The translations under genes and the position numbers were made by a program. DNA of 64,000 nt, from the NCBI GenBank assembly GCA_020186115.1, contig WSYJ01000060.1:744001-808000 (forward strand), written 5' to 3'. Shown here one piece after another: positions 37,502-47,436 of the stretch. The stretch's first letter is position 1; each line of letters begins with the position of its first letter. Below the pieces are notes generated by a model that was not told the DNA's origin, did no database searches, and saw only the letters and a program-made list of their open reading frames with translations. Source of the DNA: Histomonas meleagridis. Lineage: Eukaryota > Parabasalia > Tritrichomonadida > Dientamoebidae.

Positions 37502-37682
37502 TGTTTTTCTGTATCATTGATAAAATACGTAAATATTACAAGTAGATTAATACATTTTTTAGTTGGAATTTTTAGCACAAACAATTAATTTTTTTCTTGA
37601 TTTCTTTCACAAAATAAATCAAAATTATTTCACACTTATAAAAAAAAAATAAATTATTGTGTAAAATATTGTAAGAAAAGAT

Positions 37683-38003
37683 TTATTCGGCTTCTACTGT
37701 AATGACTGATTTATAAAGAAGTTCAACTAATTCATCAAGATGTTTTTCACCATTCTTCTTTTGTGCCTTGATTTGTTTCTTTGTTTTCTTCATCATTTCT
37801 TTTTCCTTTGCGTCATTTTCCTTTTTCAGGGAAGATTCAAGTTCTTTCAAAGCTTCTGCATTTTTAGCTTGGATTTGTATAATATACTTTTTAGCTTCGT
37901 CATGTGTTTGACTATGAAGTTCCTCCTGTCTTTGAATTGCTGCGTCAAGGACTGCGTTTACCTTTTTCTTATTTTCTTGGAGATCCTTAATGACTGACTC
38001 CAT
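37683..38003 (-). CDS. V-type ATPase subunit G
   Basis: 106 residues from Met at 38003. The open frame continues 67 codons upstream but that part is hydrophobic, overlaps the HMG-box gene on the other strand, and is not like the family. The protein is one long charged helix: VIKDLQENKKKVNAVLDAAI, then QTHDEAKKYIIQIQ. It ends LDELVELLYKSVITVEAE, which fits the V-ATPase G pattern of an N-terminal helix with EA...I..YR and a C-terminal ...ILIETVI. The usual length is about 115. Subunit G pairs with E in the peripheral stator of the proton pump that acidifies endosomes and lysosomes. TCATT lies at 38036-38039, 33 nt upstream. The stop is TAAATC. Confidence 0.6.
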   Translation of the reverse strand: MESVIKDLQENKKKVNAVLDAAIQRQEELHSQTHDEAKKYIIQIQAKNAEALKELESSLKKENDAKEKEMMKKTKKQIKAQKKNGEKHLDELVELLYKSVITVEAE

Positions 38004-38074
38004 TCGATTTGTCACTTTTTTGTGGATGTTTACCAATGACAGTGACTGTGAAAAATTTGACAAAGTAAATCGGA

Positions 38075-38635
38075 ATGAATTTACTAGAAAATGATCAATT
38101 ACCAATAATTGAAGAACAATCTGTAAAAAGACCTTTAAACTCTTATATTTTATACTGCAGTAAAAATAGAAGTAAACTTCAAGAACAAAATCCTTTCTTA
38201 TCAAATAAAGAAATTACAAAAATCCTAGGAAATAATTGGAAAAATCTTTCTCCTGAAGAAAGAGAACCATACGTTCAAGAGGCAAATGCTCTTTTAACAG
38301 TATTTAAATCATCGAATCCTGAATACCATTACACAAAATCAACAAAAAAACGCCTTCTACAAGGAGAAAGATCAACTGCTCTTTATGAATCTATTTCGAA
38401 TTCTGCTAATCAGCTAATTCAGATGACAGAACCACCAACAGATCCATCAGAATTTCTTGCTTGGATTGGTGCACACATTTTCACACAATACATACAATCA
38501 AATGAAGCAATCCCAGATAAGCTTGTGTCAGTGTTGCTAAACGGAAACTTAATGGTACCTCCTACACAGGAAGATATTCAAACGATAATACAAAAACTCA
38601 AAAAAGAGCAAAAAAGAAATAAGTCCAAAACTTGA
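38075..38635 (+). CDS. HMG-box DNA-binding protein
   Basis: 186 residues with an HMG box at about 17-85: KRPLNSYILYCSKNRSKLQE (helix 1, with the RPxNxxxLY signature), NPFLSNKEITKILGNNWKNL (helix 2), then SPEEREPYVQEA (helix 3). The single box with RPLNSYILY resembles sequence-specific SOX/MAT-type boxes. The C-terminal 90 residues are helical and end in a basic tail (KKEQKRNKSKT), a likely nuclear localisation signal. It probably acts in chromatin architecture or transcription. It is divergent from the V-ATPase G gene with only 71 bp between starts. Confidence 0.85.
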   Translation: MNLLENDQLPIIEEQSVKRPLNSYILYCSKNRSKLQEQNPFLSNKEITKILGNNWKNLSPEEREPYVQEANALLTVFKSSNPEYHYTKSTKKRLLQGERSTALYESISNSANQLIQMTEPPTDPSEFLAWIGAHIFTQYIQSNEAIPDKLVSVLLNGNLMVPPTQEDIQTIIQKLKKEQKRNKSKT

Positions 38636-38986
38636 AAGAACAAACCTCATTATAAGTTTTGGTATTGTTTGATAATATTAAAGAATAAATGTTTTCAAAA
38701 TATTAATATTTTGTAATTTATTGAACAATATTTTATAACAAACACTATTTAAAACAATATTAGTTCCTTTGTTGATAGGAAAAATTATATCATTTCATTT
38801 GAGATTGTGTCAATATGTTCAATGATCAAATATTTTTCAAACAAAAATTCATAAACACAAAACTAAAAGTCAGTGATTCTCAATGATCACAACTTGAAGA
38901 AAATTGAGTCATAAATTGTAAATTTTGATTATCGCAAATGGAAAATGTAATAATAAATATTCAAGAAAAAGGTATACCTTGTTTGT
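38636..38986. other. AT-rich gap between convergent genes
   Basis: 351 bases, no supported feature. Confidence 0.35.
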
Positions 38987-39538
38987 TTAATGAGTTGCAA
39001 CTTCGAAAACTGTCTTAAGACCAGTCAAACGATGGTATGCAGCTGCAAAACCGTTAAGACGATCTTCAACTCTTGTCTTGTCATGGGCGTCAAGGGTGAC
39101 ATATGTTGTTTGCTTTCCATCGGTGTCATAGTGGGTACGCTTTGCAACGATTGCTGTTGGGTATACAACATCATCAAGAAGGCCTTCGTGAACAGCGCGG
39201 AGTGTACGTCCAGCATTACGGATGGCCTTGTAACGGCGACCTGGTTGTGGTGTCTTTGGAAAAGCACGACGTTTGGCAACGATGACAACTTGAGAATTTC
39301 CAAGTTTCTTTTCAAGTTCTGGAACAAGAGCTCCTTGAATTTGGTGGTAAGCTGAAATTTGCTTGTATGGAACTTCAACAATAACAACTTTAAGTCCATT
39401 AACAGTAGCTTCTTTAGCACCAGTGATCTTGAGAAGATTCATGGCTTTTTCGTTAGCAGCACCCTTGATTTCAGTGAGTGCTGTTGCAACTTGTTTTTCG
39501 AGAGCTGTTGCTTCACCTTTTTTGTCGATGATGCTCAT
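38987..39538 (-). CDS. Ribosomal protein eS7
   Basis: 183 residues from Met at 39538. Upstream in-frame codons are not like the family and lie beyond the promoter motif. Hallmarks of eS7 are VVIVAKRRAFPKTPQPGRR (human VVIIAQRRILPKP), RTLRAVHEGLLDDVVYPTAI (human [20 protein letters not shown]), VEDRLNGFAAAYHRLTG (human VEHKVETFSGVYKKLTG) and the final VFEVATH. Length is close to the family's 190. It is a component of the small ribosomal subunit. Codons are GC-richer than the surroundings, consistent with high expression. The stop is TAAAC. A CCTTTC element sits 5 nt before the ATG and the palindrome TAACCGTTA about 20 nt upstream. Confidence 0.93.
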   Translation of the reverse strand: MSIIDKKGEATALEKQVATALTEIKGAANEKAMNLLKITGAKEATVNGLKVVIVEVPYKQISAYHQIQGALVPELEKKLGNSQVVIVAKRRAFPKTPQPGRRYKAIRNAGRTLRAVHEGLLDDVVYPTAIVAKRTHYDTDGKQTTYVTLDAHDKTRVEDRLNGFAAAYHRLTGLKTVFEVATH

Positions 39539-39543
39539 TTGCA

Positions 39544-39566
39544 GAAAGGGCCACGCATAACCGTTA
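39544..39566 (-). promoter_or_regulatory. CCTTTC and TAACGGTTA elements of the eS7 promoter
   Basis: On the minus strand CCTTTC (39549-39544) lies just before the ATG. It matches the CCTTTY motif (M5) described at T. vaginalis transcription starts that lack an Inr. The palindrome TAACGGTTA (39566-39558) is a Myb-type element. Function is inferred from those known motifs. Confidence 0.5.
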
Positions 39567-40639
39567 AAACTCCTTTTTTGAATGACACTTTTCCAATTAC
39601 CAAATAAACTAATTTTATTATAAAATAAAGATGAAAATGACAAAATAGAATAAGAAAAAAGTAAATTCAATAAAAGTATAATCAGAGCAAGAAAGTATTT
39701 TAATAGGTAAAAAATAAATTTTTAATTATGATAATTATAAAGTTAAATAATAACACGAAAACGAAAAGCAAGGAAAGAATTCGTGTTCTTTTTAAATTGG
39801 AAGAGAATATGCTACCTAATTTTTATGACTTTCACATTATAATGAATGTCCAATTCAAGGAAAACATTGTATATTTTACTCGGGACATAATTTCAATTCA
39901 CATGTCACGTTATTATATTGAAGATTGTTGTTGCTTAAATGGAAAATTTTTTGAAAATGCACAAGAGAATTTTGATTAAATACAAAATATTTTTATATTC
40001 TATTTAGTGTTGCTTCAAATTTTTCAAACCCATTGTGGAGTGTTTGAGCATTTCGAAATATTTTCATATCATAAAAAATTAAACATGATGAAAAATTTTG
40101 TTTGAAAACTATATCATAATAACTTTATTATTATAATCACCCGATAATAAATAAACCAAAGTATTCAAGTATCACAAAAATATATTAATATTTTAAGAAT
40201 TAAGAAAAAATCAATAAATTTGTGATTTTAATTTTTTTTTGAATAAATATAAAATTATATTTACTAAATACCTTAATAATAAAGATAAAATTTTGCTTGA
40301 TTTTATTAAGGATAAGGCTCATTTTTGAAGAGTTTTTTTCGCTTACTCCATACTGCCAATTTCAAGAATCAGAAATTCCTTTTAATTTTTATATATTTGA
40401 TTTAGAAACAAAAATTTTTAGTACAACTATGTGTCAAGCAATCAAATCCAAATCATAAATGATAACAAACTGAGGCTTGAATCAAGCCGCTTGATTCAAA
40501 CCAACGAGTTCAATACTTGGAACTGTTCAACATTCCAGTCCAAGTTTTACAACAACATTGAATTTCAATTTTAATCATTTGAATTTTGTGAGAGCTGATT
40601 TTTGTGAAGACTCCGCAAGAAAGAAGACGTTAATTATCA
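39567..40639. other. AT-rich intergenic stretch
   Basis: About 1.1 kb. An 83-codon frame at 39728-39979 has no Inr and no recognised motif and is not called. A hairpin of 10-bp stems is at 40477-40499. TAGACGTTAATT-like sequence precedes the kelch ATG. Confidence 0.4.
40477..40499. repeat. Inverted repeat, 10-bp stems and 3-base loop
   Basis: TTGAATCAAG, loop CCG, CTTGATTCAA: perfect pairing of all ten bases. It lies 140 bp upstream of the kelch gene in non-coding sequence. Confidence 0.85.
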
Positions 40640-41839
40640 ATGGGTGTGAACGAAAGCCAACTAAAGAAAGTCGATCCATCCTTTTCCCATGCAAACACAT
40701 ACGCCAACATACCACTGAATGTACGTGGCCGTGGGAGAGGCAATAGGTTCCCTCGAAATTCTGCAACAAATAGAACAGAATATCGAAGAGAAGCAATTCT
40801 TCCTCAACCTGAGCTACTCAAAATGTCATTCGCAGCAACATGGAGCATTCAATTTCCAGAAAGTCTTGCACCTACTCCTCGAGAAGGTCATTTTTCTACA
40901 TATTCTGAAGAATTACAAAAACTATATATTGGATATGGAACTGATTCAGTAGGCACAATAATGAATGACGTCTGGGAGTTAGATCTCGCCCAACAAAAGT
41001 GGCGTAGAATTATTCTCCATGATCCACTTTTCCCACGTACTAATTGTAGTGCTTCAATTTCTGGTGACTTGATTTATGTTTTTGGTGGCGAAACTAATGA
41101 ATGTGAATATGTTTCACAGCTTCATTCAATTAACATAAAAACCGGTGAAATATCCATTGCAGATGACTCTCTTCCGGACTATCCAGAGCCACGTATTTCA
41201 CCCATTATCCAAGCCTACAACCAAAAAATCTTCATTTGGGGCGGTTCCAATGGATCTAATCTATCAGATTTATCAATATTAGACTTATCTGAAAATCATT
41301 GGCGTACCATCAAGATTGATTTCCAAGGCAGAAGTTCTGTACCATGGTGTTTAATTGACCACAAAGTATATTCATATGGCGGATCAAAAAATTCTAGTCT
41401 TATAATAATTGACCTTGAGGAAGAAAGTGTTGTGCAAGAGCAATGTATAGGATCACCTCCTCCGCCAGAGTCCTCAAGCGCCGGAATGGTTCGCGTTGAG
41501 AATTCAATACTTTACTTCGGAGGAAAGACACAAACAAATTGGAGCTTACTGTATGCATTGGATCTATCACGTTCGTGGTGGTATGTTTTCCATGTCCTTC
41601 CCGATAATGAGACCGTCACAGTTCGCGATGGTAGGGTAAATGAGTATGGACAATTTATGCTTCCTCGAACACATCATTTTTCGATCGGCTATTCGCCGAA
41701 AGATAAGAAAGTTGTGGCAACGCTTGGTGCGCCTTTTAATGAGCCGCCGACATTGTTTGTGCTGTCGATTGGCGAGGCGCTTGGGGTGCTCCATATGAGG
41801 GACGATATGCTCGACGAGCTTGCACGCGCGCATACATAG
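40640..41839 (+). CDS. Kelch-repeat protein, putatively N-myristoylated
   Basis: 399 residues. MGVNES at the N-terminus is a good myristoylation site. An Arg/Gly-rich linker (NVRGRGRGNRFPRN, about 26-40) follows. From about residue 75 the protein is a kelch beta-propeller, with blades ending in YVFGGE, FIWGGSN, YSYGGSK and YFGGKT, each preceded by a paired aromatic strand (NDVWELDLAQQKWRRI). Kelch propellers bind protein partners, often actin, phosphatases or ubiquitin ligases, but none of those partner domains is present here. A short acidic helix ends the protein. The last 80 codons are strikingly GC-rich against the AT-rich start. The stop is TAG, without a TAAA overlap. Confidence 0.85.
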   Translation: MGVNESQLKKVDPSFSHANTYANIPLNVRGRGRGNRFPRNSATNRTEYRREAILPQPELLKMSFAATWSIQFPESLAPTPREGHFSTYSEELQKLYIGYGTDSVGTIMNDVWELDLAQQKWRRIILHDPLFPRTNCSASISGDLIYVFGGETNECEYVSQLHSINIKTGEISIADDSLPDYPEPRISPIIQAYNQKIFIWGGSNGSNLSDLSILDLSENHWRTIKIDFQGRSSVPWCLIDHKVYSYGGSKNSSLIIIDLEEESVVQEQCIGSPPPPESSSAGMVRVENSILYFGGKTQTNWSLLYALDLSRSWWYVFHVLPDNETVTVRDGRVNEYGQFMLPRTHHFSIGYSPKDKKVVATLGAPFNEPPTLFVLSIGEALGVLHMRDDMLDELARAHT

Positions 41840-43023
41840 TCATCTTCTGTAAATGTTATGTCAAATTGCTTTTGTTTACAAAAAGAATAAAAGTATTAAT
41901 TTTAATAATGAACTTTTTGTTTGTAAATGTTATACCTCTTGAGAAAATGCACTTTAAGTGTTCATTGTTTTAATTGCTGAATTTCATTATTTTTAGGAAG
42001 AATATTAACATTAAAACTTTCACTTTTTGGAAACTTACTATATAAATTAGCTGGTACTAATTTGATTTTCTAATAATATTTTGATTAAACTACATTTTGA
42101 ATCTGTATTTGTTGGAATTTTTTTGTATTTTTGTTATCAATTAAATATATAATAATAGTAATGAAATTGTTTGGTGTAACTTTATTTATCTCCATAATAT
42201 AAAAATAGCTGCATTGATAATGCATTTTTGTTCATTGCTCCAGTATAAAATCATCAAATTATCAACTTGAGGTTAACAAGGAATTTTGGTGAAAATTTCA
42301 TGAATGAATCAAAAACATAATGGTGTTCTAATTAAAACATAAAAACAATGGAATAAATAAGTTAGTTATAAATTATCATCAAAAAAATTAACATTTTTGA
42401 ATGAGCATGTGTGTTTTATGTCTGAATAAAAAGATCGACTTTTTTCAAATTTATTCAAAAACACCTAAATTTCATTTACGAATATTTTTATATAATTTTT
42501 AAATAAAACTAAACCCATTTAAACCACCCACATTTTGCTGTGCAATAATTTTTAGTTTAACGAGAAAATTTATGCACCAAGCTATAAAATGATTTATTGA
42601 AATTTTTAAATTTTTTGAAGAAAATTGACAATTTCTGAATTATTTCCTGTTATCATAATAGTTAACCGACATTTTTATTAATAATTATAAAATGAACATT
42701 TAATGGATATGTTTTACTTGAGATTTCATCAAAATTTAATTTTCTAAAATTATTATCAATTTTTGAATTTTTTCCTATCATAGTATTGCTCATTTAATAG
42801 AGCACTTAAAAAGAAATCGATTTATATAAAACAACTTAGATAAAAAATTATGAAGAATTACCAAGAAAATTATATTCGTACAAATATTTATGAATGAAAT
42901 TGTTCTCATTACAAACATTCAGATATTAAACTCCTTGACGCTTCTTACTCGTGTGGACAAGAAACACATTGTAATTGTATTTGCACATACAAAAATTACA
43001 TATAACTTGAGAACTCAGATTTA
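41840..43023. other. AT-rich gap with dispersed repeat
   Basis: 1.2 kb between convergent genes. It holds the second copy of the repeat also found at 12558-12733 and a partial internal duplication of that repeat (about 42615-42665 against 42740-42790). No gene is seen. Confidence 0.5.
42705..42855 (+). repeat. Dispersed AT-rich repeat, copy 2
   Basis: Partner of 12558-12733; the shared blocks include ATTATTATCAA, CATTTAATAG and AACTTAGATAAAAA in the same order. It is shorter by about 25 bases, through gaps in AT-rich tracts. Confidence 0.65.
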
Positions 43024-44808
43024 TTAAGCGTGAGCCTTTCTTACCTCGGCTAGGATTGACTGTGCCTGCTTCAATGCCTCTATCAGTTGTACGCATTTGT
43101 TACGCTTTTCTCTTACAATTGGGTCTTCGACCAAATCGGGGTTCAATACGAATCTTTCGACTAATCTCAAACGTAATTCATCAACGGAATCCGTCAGCAA
43201 ATACTTGAAGATGGCTTTGGGGATAGAATCCATAACTTCTTTTCTTACAACGACATAATATCTATGTACTAAATCTACAAGTGCTGATACATTGTTTATA
43301 ACTGAGCCAAAATCGATTTTGATACCTTGGAAGTCAGGATGTGATGTATTAATGTAGGCTAATTGAATGTCAATTAATTGGTTGATAAACTTTTCGGCAT
43401 CTTGTGTGGCTTGTATAACACTGTCTTGAGCTGATAAGACTATGTTATCACGTAATGAGCTAAAACGTGATAATTCAGGAACATTAACAGAATTATGTAA
43501 TTCAATTAATGCTTGTTTAACTTCTTGAACACAATCAATAGATGGCTGACGAAGCTTTTCTATTTCGTGGTCAATAAGTGTTTGGAATGTTTGTTGTGGG
43601 AAGAACATTGAGCTGTTGATACCAGCATTGTTGGCGATCAACTTTTGCACTTTTTCAATTTTGAGATCTTTAACCGATGGAATTGAAAGCATTTTCTGAG
43701 GAAATTCATCGATGAGTATTGAAATAATAGATGAACCTCCCTCGAGACCGTTTGGTGTCAAATTTTTACTCGATCCATGGAGGAGACCGTTAAATTCTTC
43801 CATATATTTGCTGACAAGATCAAAGAGAAGAAGCTCTTGTTCTTCAAGGGTTAGACCAATTGAAGCTCCATATGTTTGAAGTTCATTCTTCTTCGCTGCA
43901 AGAAGTTCATTGACTTGAGCATAAAGTGATGGGATTTTAGATTTGATGTGTTTCATTAAAAGTTCATTAAGTGTACGTGAAAGATATGCAGTACCACAGT
44001 TGTTGGCAATATCTGCATAAGCTGGGTGACTGGCAAAGAATTTACGTTCACTTTCAGCAGCATCTGAAACTTTCTTATTAGAATTGATATCATGTTGTGA
44101 ACGATTGACAACACCAATGTAACCAAGCTTGAGAGGATAAACTCGGTTGAGAAGAACTTCACGAGCATCAGTTCCTTTATCCATAATATCAAGTTTTGTT
44201 AATACACCAATTGTACGATTACCTTCTGGATCTACTTTACGTGCGGCAATAAGAGAGTCTGAGTTGGCAAGATCAGTGTTTGCTGGTGTAATAGCAAGGA
44301 TGATAGCATTTTTAGGTTTGATATAACTCATAACCATCTTTTCGATTTGCTCTGAAATATCTTTAGGTTGATCTTCAACAGCAATTTTGGTAAGACCTGG
44401 AAGATCAACTAATGTGAGGTTGAGAACTGTTGGTGAATAAATTCTTAAATTGATTGGAACATCTTTAACACCTTTGTTTTTGCCACAGAGGCGGTCTGTT
44501 TCGTCTTCGATTTCTTTGCGAATCTTGGTGAAATCGGTATATTTATGTCCAGGATCATGAAGAAATTCACCCCACTCACGTGGATTATTGCCTTCTTCGA
44601 TGTGGACAAGTTGCAAAACTAATGGGCGACGTGTACAAATACCGGCATTACGTGGAAGGAAATCTTTTTGAACAATAGCTTCCAAAACAGAACTCTTACC
44701 GGCTGATTGACAACCTACAACGACAATTTGTGGCAAATCTATTGCATGTGATCCAACTGTTGAAAAAACATTTTGAAGTTTGTTTAAAACAGGAATCAAG
44801 TTTTGCAT
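43024..44808 (-). CDS. Dynamin-related GTPase (Drp1/Dnm1-like)
   Basis: 594 residues. The dynamin GTPase domain has P-loop GCQSAGKSS (32-40), switch I Thr in ICTRRPLVLQL, DLPGLTK (135-141), TKLD (204-207) and the VNRSQ base motif. A middle/stalk region follows, and the C-terminal 90 residues form the GTPase effector domain (DELRLRLVERFVLNPDLVED). There is no PH domain and no proline-rich tail, as in Drp1/Dnm1/Vps1. At 594 residues it is shorter than Drp1, mainly because the variable B-insert is missing. Such proteins polymerise on membranes to pinch them; in T. vaginalis DRPs take part in hydrogenosome division. AAACGGTTT lies 94 nt upstream. Codon use suggests good expression. Confidence 0.93.
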   Translation of the reverse strand: MQNLIPVLNKLQNVFSTVGSHAIDLPQIVVVGCQSAGKSSVLEAIVQKDFLPRNAGICTRRPLVLQLVHIEEGNNPREWGEFLHDPGHKYTDFTKIRKEIEDETDRLCGKNKGVKDVPINLRIYSPTVLNLTLVDLPGLTKIAVEDQPKDISEQIEKMVMSYIKPKNAIILAITPANTDLANSDSLIAARKVDPEGNRTIGVLTKLDIMDKGTDAREVLLNRVYPLKLGYIGVVNRSQHDINSNKKVSDAAESERKFFASHPAYADIANNCGTAYLSRTLNELLMKHIKSKIPSLYAQVNELLAAKKNELQTYGASIGLTLEEQELLLFDLVSKYMEEFNGLLHGSSKNLTPNGLEGGSSIISILIDEFPQKMLSIPSVKDLKIEKVQKLIANNAGINSSMFFPQQTFQTLIDHEIEKLRQPSIDCVQEVKQALIELHNSVNVPELSRFSSLRDNIVLSAQDSVIQATQDAEKFINQLIDIQLAYINTSHPDFQGIKIDFGSVINNVSALVDLVHRYYVVVRKEVMDSIPKAIFKYLLTDSVDELRLRLVERFVLNPDLVEDPIVREKRNKCVQLIEALKQAQSILAEVRKAHA

Positions 44809-45223
44809 GGTTAAATTAGAGAGCGGTTTGACACTTGACGATAGATTTGAAATAAAGTTGCGAATATTAAAAAGTGACGATAATCAGCCATTTTTTAAAT
44901 AAAACGGTTTCTTTGGCAAAAATAAACAACGATTTTGGCAATGATTAACCCGTTCAAAAGAAAATAAAAATTAAAGAAAAGAATGTAGGGCATTTTAATG
45001 ACTAACAAAAATGATATTTTCGTTTTTGATCCAATAAAATATAATTATTATCAATCACAACATTAATTTATTTCTTTTCGTTTTGCTGAATAAGGAGAGT
45101 CTTGAAAGAAGCAATGAGCTCAGTAAGCTTATAAATAGGAAACATTTTCTCATAAAGAATAATTTATTGTTCTTTAGTTTGGTTTATGAAACCGTTATTT
45201 AGTAGTAAACGTGCTCTATAAAA
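44809..45223. other. Divergent promoter region, dynamin/clathrin light chain-like
   Basis: Contains AAACGGTTT at 44902-44910 and AACCGTTA at 45190-45197, each nearer to one of the two divergent genes. No further gene is seen. Confidence 0.5.
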
Positions 45224-45562
45224 ATGTCCAACCAAGAAGAAAATAAACCTATCCCAGATTGGGAAAAGAATAGAATGAAACAAATCGAAGAGCAAGAAGA
45301 AGAAGAAAAAAGACAGAATGAGGAAATGAGAAAGAGAGCAGAATTAGAAAGAGAGAAATTTCTAAAAGCAATTCAGGAAAAACAAAAACAGAAAAAACTC
45401 GAAAACGCTAATATGAAAGCGCCACAGCCACTTCAGTCAGATCCAGATGATCCAATAGCAGGTTGGGGGCAGGTAATGGATGCAGTTAAACCTTTGAGAC
45501 CAAATATCAGCCCAGAAGAAATGCGAAAAGTTAGGAACCTCTACTTTTCAATGAAGAAATGA
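45224..45562 (+). CDS. Short clathrin light chain-like protein
   Basis: 112 residues. The N-terminal half is a charged single helix starting IPDWEKNRMKQIEEQEEEEK, like the heavy-chain-binding helix of clathrin light chains (xxEWxxxxxxxIxxxDxxxxxK). After a proline break the C-terminus reads AGWGQVMDAVKPLRPNISPE and MRKVRNLYFSMKK. This parallels the light-chain end WxxVxxLxDF...DxSRMRxVLIxLK. It would stabilise clathrin triskelia on coated vesicles. The protein is much shorter than the usual 200 residues, lacking the acidic regulatory N-terminus. The assignment rests on pattern, not on strong identity; a generic coiled-coil protein is the alternative. AACCGTTA sits 27 nt upstream. Confidence 0.5.
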   Translation: MSNQEENKPIPDWEKNRMKQIEEQEEEEKRQNEEMRKRAELEREKFLKAIQEKQKQKKLENANMKAPQPLQSDPDDPIAGWGQVMDAVKPLRPNISPEEMRKVRNLYFSMKK

Positions 45563-45834
45563 ATTTTTTTTTGTATTTTCAATTTCAATTCAAATTTAAT
45601 ATTAGTATATAAATAAATATATTTTTTTTATAACATTGCATATTGTACAAAAATAATATTATAATTTTATTCATAATTTTGCTGAGTTGGAATCTGATTC
45701 ATAAATGAAAAAAGAAAGAAAAAAACTCCCATAACGATCAAATTGTTCACAATTGATGTCGATTTTTTTTAAGTACTTTTTTTTGGCACAATTATTTTCT
45801 CACAATTGAACGCTGCTAAAAAATAAGGCCACAA

Positions 45835-47436
45835 ATGGAAAAAAAGCAACTTCAGCAGGATTTAGAAATTAATGACTTCATTGACTTAGCTCGCCCACTT
45901 ATTAATCGTAAAGGGAAAAGCACAACAACTTTATGCCTTGAGTATTCAAAAATATTTGAAAAGACTTCGTATTATGGCTTCCAAATGCAAGGCAAAATAT
46001 GGCTTTTACTTTCAATGATTACCGATCGTTCTTCATCAGTTCCTCAAAGTTATCAGCCATTGATAAGACAAATGCCTTCAATTGAGATTTATTTAATATT
46101 CTTCTTTTGGCTTTCAAAAATCTATGATTTCACCAAAGAAGAAAATCCTACTGATGAACCAAATACAACATTTGAATTTATTCGAAAAGGAGATTATGAA
46201 GGATTTCTTAATTACATACAAGAAATGCCAAAACACTGGAAACCTGTAATGTACACAGGTTCTTTTTCACCTGCTTATTACAAAAGGTGGCGCCAAACAG
46301 CACTCAATTATATGGCGAATGCAAATACCACAGAAGAAGAAAAGACAATCATGTCTGCCCTGTGTGCGAACAAGGATACGCTTTATTCCTTCTCACATAA
46401 CTTCTTTGATAAATTATGGAGCGAACTTTACATATTGATTTCTAATGCAATATGCGGTACATACGAACAGAAAATAGAAACACCAGAACCACAGTCCTTG
46501 TTCGAGAAGTTAACGTTGTTGTTTCTTGATCCTAAAATTAATCATCTAAATTTCAAATCAATTTTGGGAAATAAAGAAGTTCCACTTGTACTCAGAGTTC
46601 ACATATCCATAGTATTTGGCCAGATTGATCAGTCTGTTCTCGAAGATTTTATTGATCTTCTTGTTCAAAATTATCTTCTTGATCATGTCATTTTGTATGC
46701 TTCATTTGCTCCCAAAGAAAATGCTCTTGAAATCATATCGAGAATATACTCTGGCCTTCCCGAACCAGAAAAGCGCGTTTTTAATGTTTCCCAGCAAGTT
46801 GGGCTTGATTCTTTCGAAGTCGCCGATGGAATTGTAAAGTTCACAATATGCTCTCAAAAAGACGATTTCGACGGTTATGTCAACGAACAAGAGCTTTCAC
46901 AAAGAAAAATAAATTCATTAAAATGGATGAAACTCATCTCAGCAACAAAGGAACAAGAGCTACTGGAAGCTAGACGCCTTATATCACGCTTTGTAATTGA
47001 GGGTAATTTCATTGAAGCTAATAATGTCTTTAAACAATTCCAGAGTTACTTCGATGACAAATACGAAATCTCATGTTGGAACATTCTCTTTAAGACTGAA
47101 CATCTTTACGCTCAATGGAAGAATGGTTCTGGAGATGCCAAACAATTGATACAAAGTTTATACGATTTGATTAAATATCCAAACGGATGGATGAAAAAGT
47201 CTGCGCTTGTGGATAGAGAGGTTGGCCAGCATTGTATTCCATTGGTAACAAATCAACTTTTAGAAGCGCTATGTTCTATCAAAGATTATGACCGAGCGCT
47301 TGGGCTTTCGTGTTTGCTGTGCGATGGCAGGCAGATCTTGCGCACGTACTTCCAGAGAAACGATGCGATGCTCCTATTGCAAGAAATAAAAAGAATCGCA
47401 ATCGGTAAGTATAGAATGAATCAAAGTGTTCAATAA
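45835..47436 (+). CDS. Nup107-like nucleoporin
   Basis: 533 residues, all helical. The central segment RKINSLKWMKLISATKEQEL, then RRLISRFVIEGNFIEANNVF, matches the Nup107/Nup84 pattern (INxIxWLxFD...AxxxxNxxxRxFLxxxKxxAAxxVFxKIP). The C-terminus keeps WMKK, followed by CIPLVTNQLLEALCSIKDYD and LSCLLCDGRQILRTYFQ, which parallels [32 protein letters not shown]. Nup107 with Nup133 forms the stem of the Y-complex in the nuclear pore scaffold. The N-terminal half is shorter than in animals (Nup107 is about 900 residues), consistent with reduced protist nucleoporins. The stop runs into TAAAA. A TCACAA Inr-like site lies 33 nt upstream. Confidence 0.6.
   Translation: MEKKQLQQDLEINDFIDLARPLINRKGKSTTTLCLEYSKIFEKTSYYGFQMQGKIWLLLSMITDRSSSVPQSYQPLIRQMPSIEIYLIFFFWLSKIYDFTKEENPTDEPNTTFEFIRKGDYEGFLNYIQEMPKHWKPVMYTGSFSPAYYKRWRQTALNYMANANTTEEEKTIMSALCANKDTLYSFSHNFFDKLWSELYILISNAICGTYEQKIETPEPQSLFEKLTLLFLDPKINHLNFKSILGNKEVPLVLRVHISIVFGQIDQSVLEDFIDLLVQNYLLDHVILYASFAPKENALEIISRIYSGLPEPEKRVFNVSQQVGLDSFEVADGIVKFTICSQKDDFDGYVNEQELSQRKINSLKWMKLISATKEQELLEARRLISRFVIEGNFIEANNVFKQFQSYFDDKYEISCWNILFKTEHLYAQWKNGSGDAKQLIQSLYDLIKYPNGWMKKSALVDREVGQHCIPLVTNQLLEALCSIKDYDRALGLSCLLCDGRQILRTYFQRNDAMLLLQEIKRIAIGKYRMNQSVQ

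Noticed and set aside
38004..38204. N-terminal extension of the V-ATPase G frame
   Set aside because: Overlaps the HMG-box gene's 5' end, is hydrophobic and unlike the family; the Met at 38003 fits subunit G.
39539..39670. N-terminal extension of the eS7 frame
   Set aside because: eS7 begins close to the Met at 39538, and CCTTTC and TAACGGTTA promoter elements lie in the extension.
39728..39979. 83-codon plus-strand frame
   Set aside because: Looks protein-like in parts but has no Inr and no family match; not enough support.
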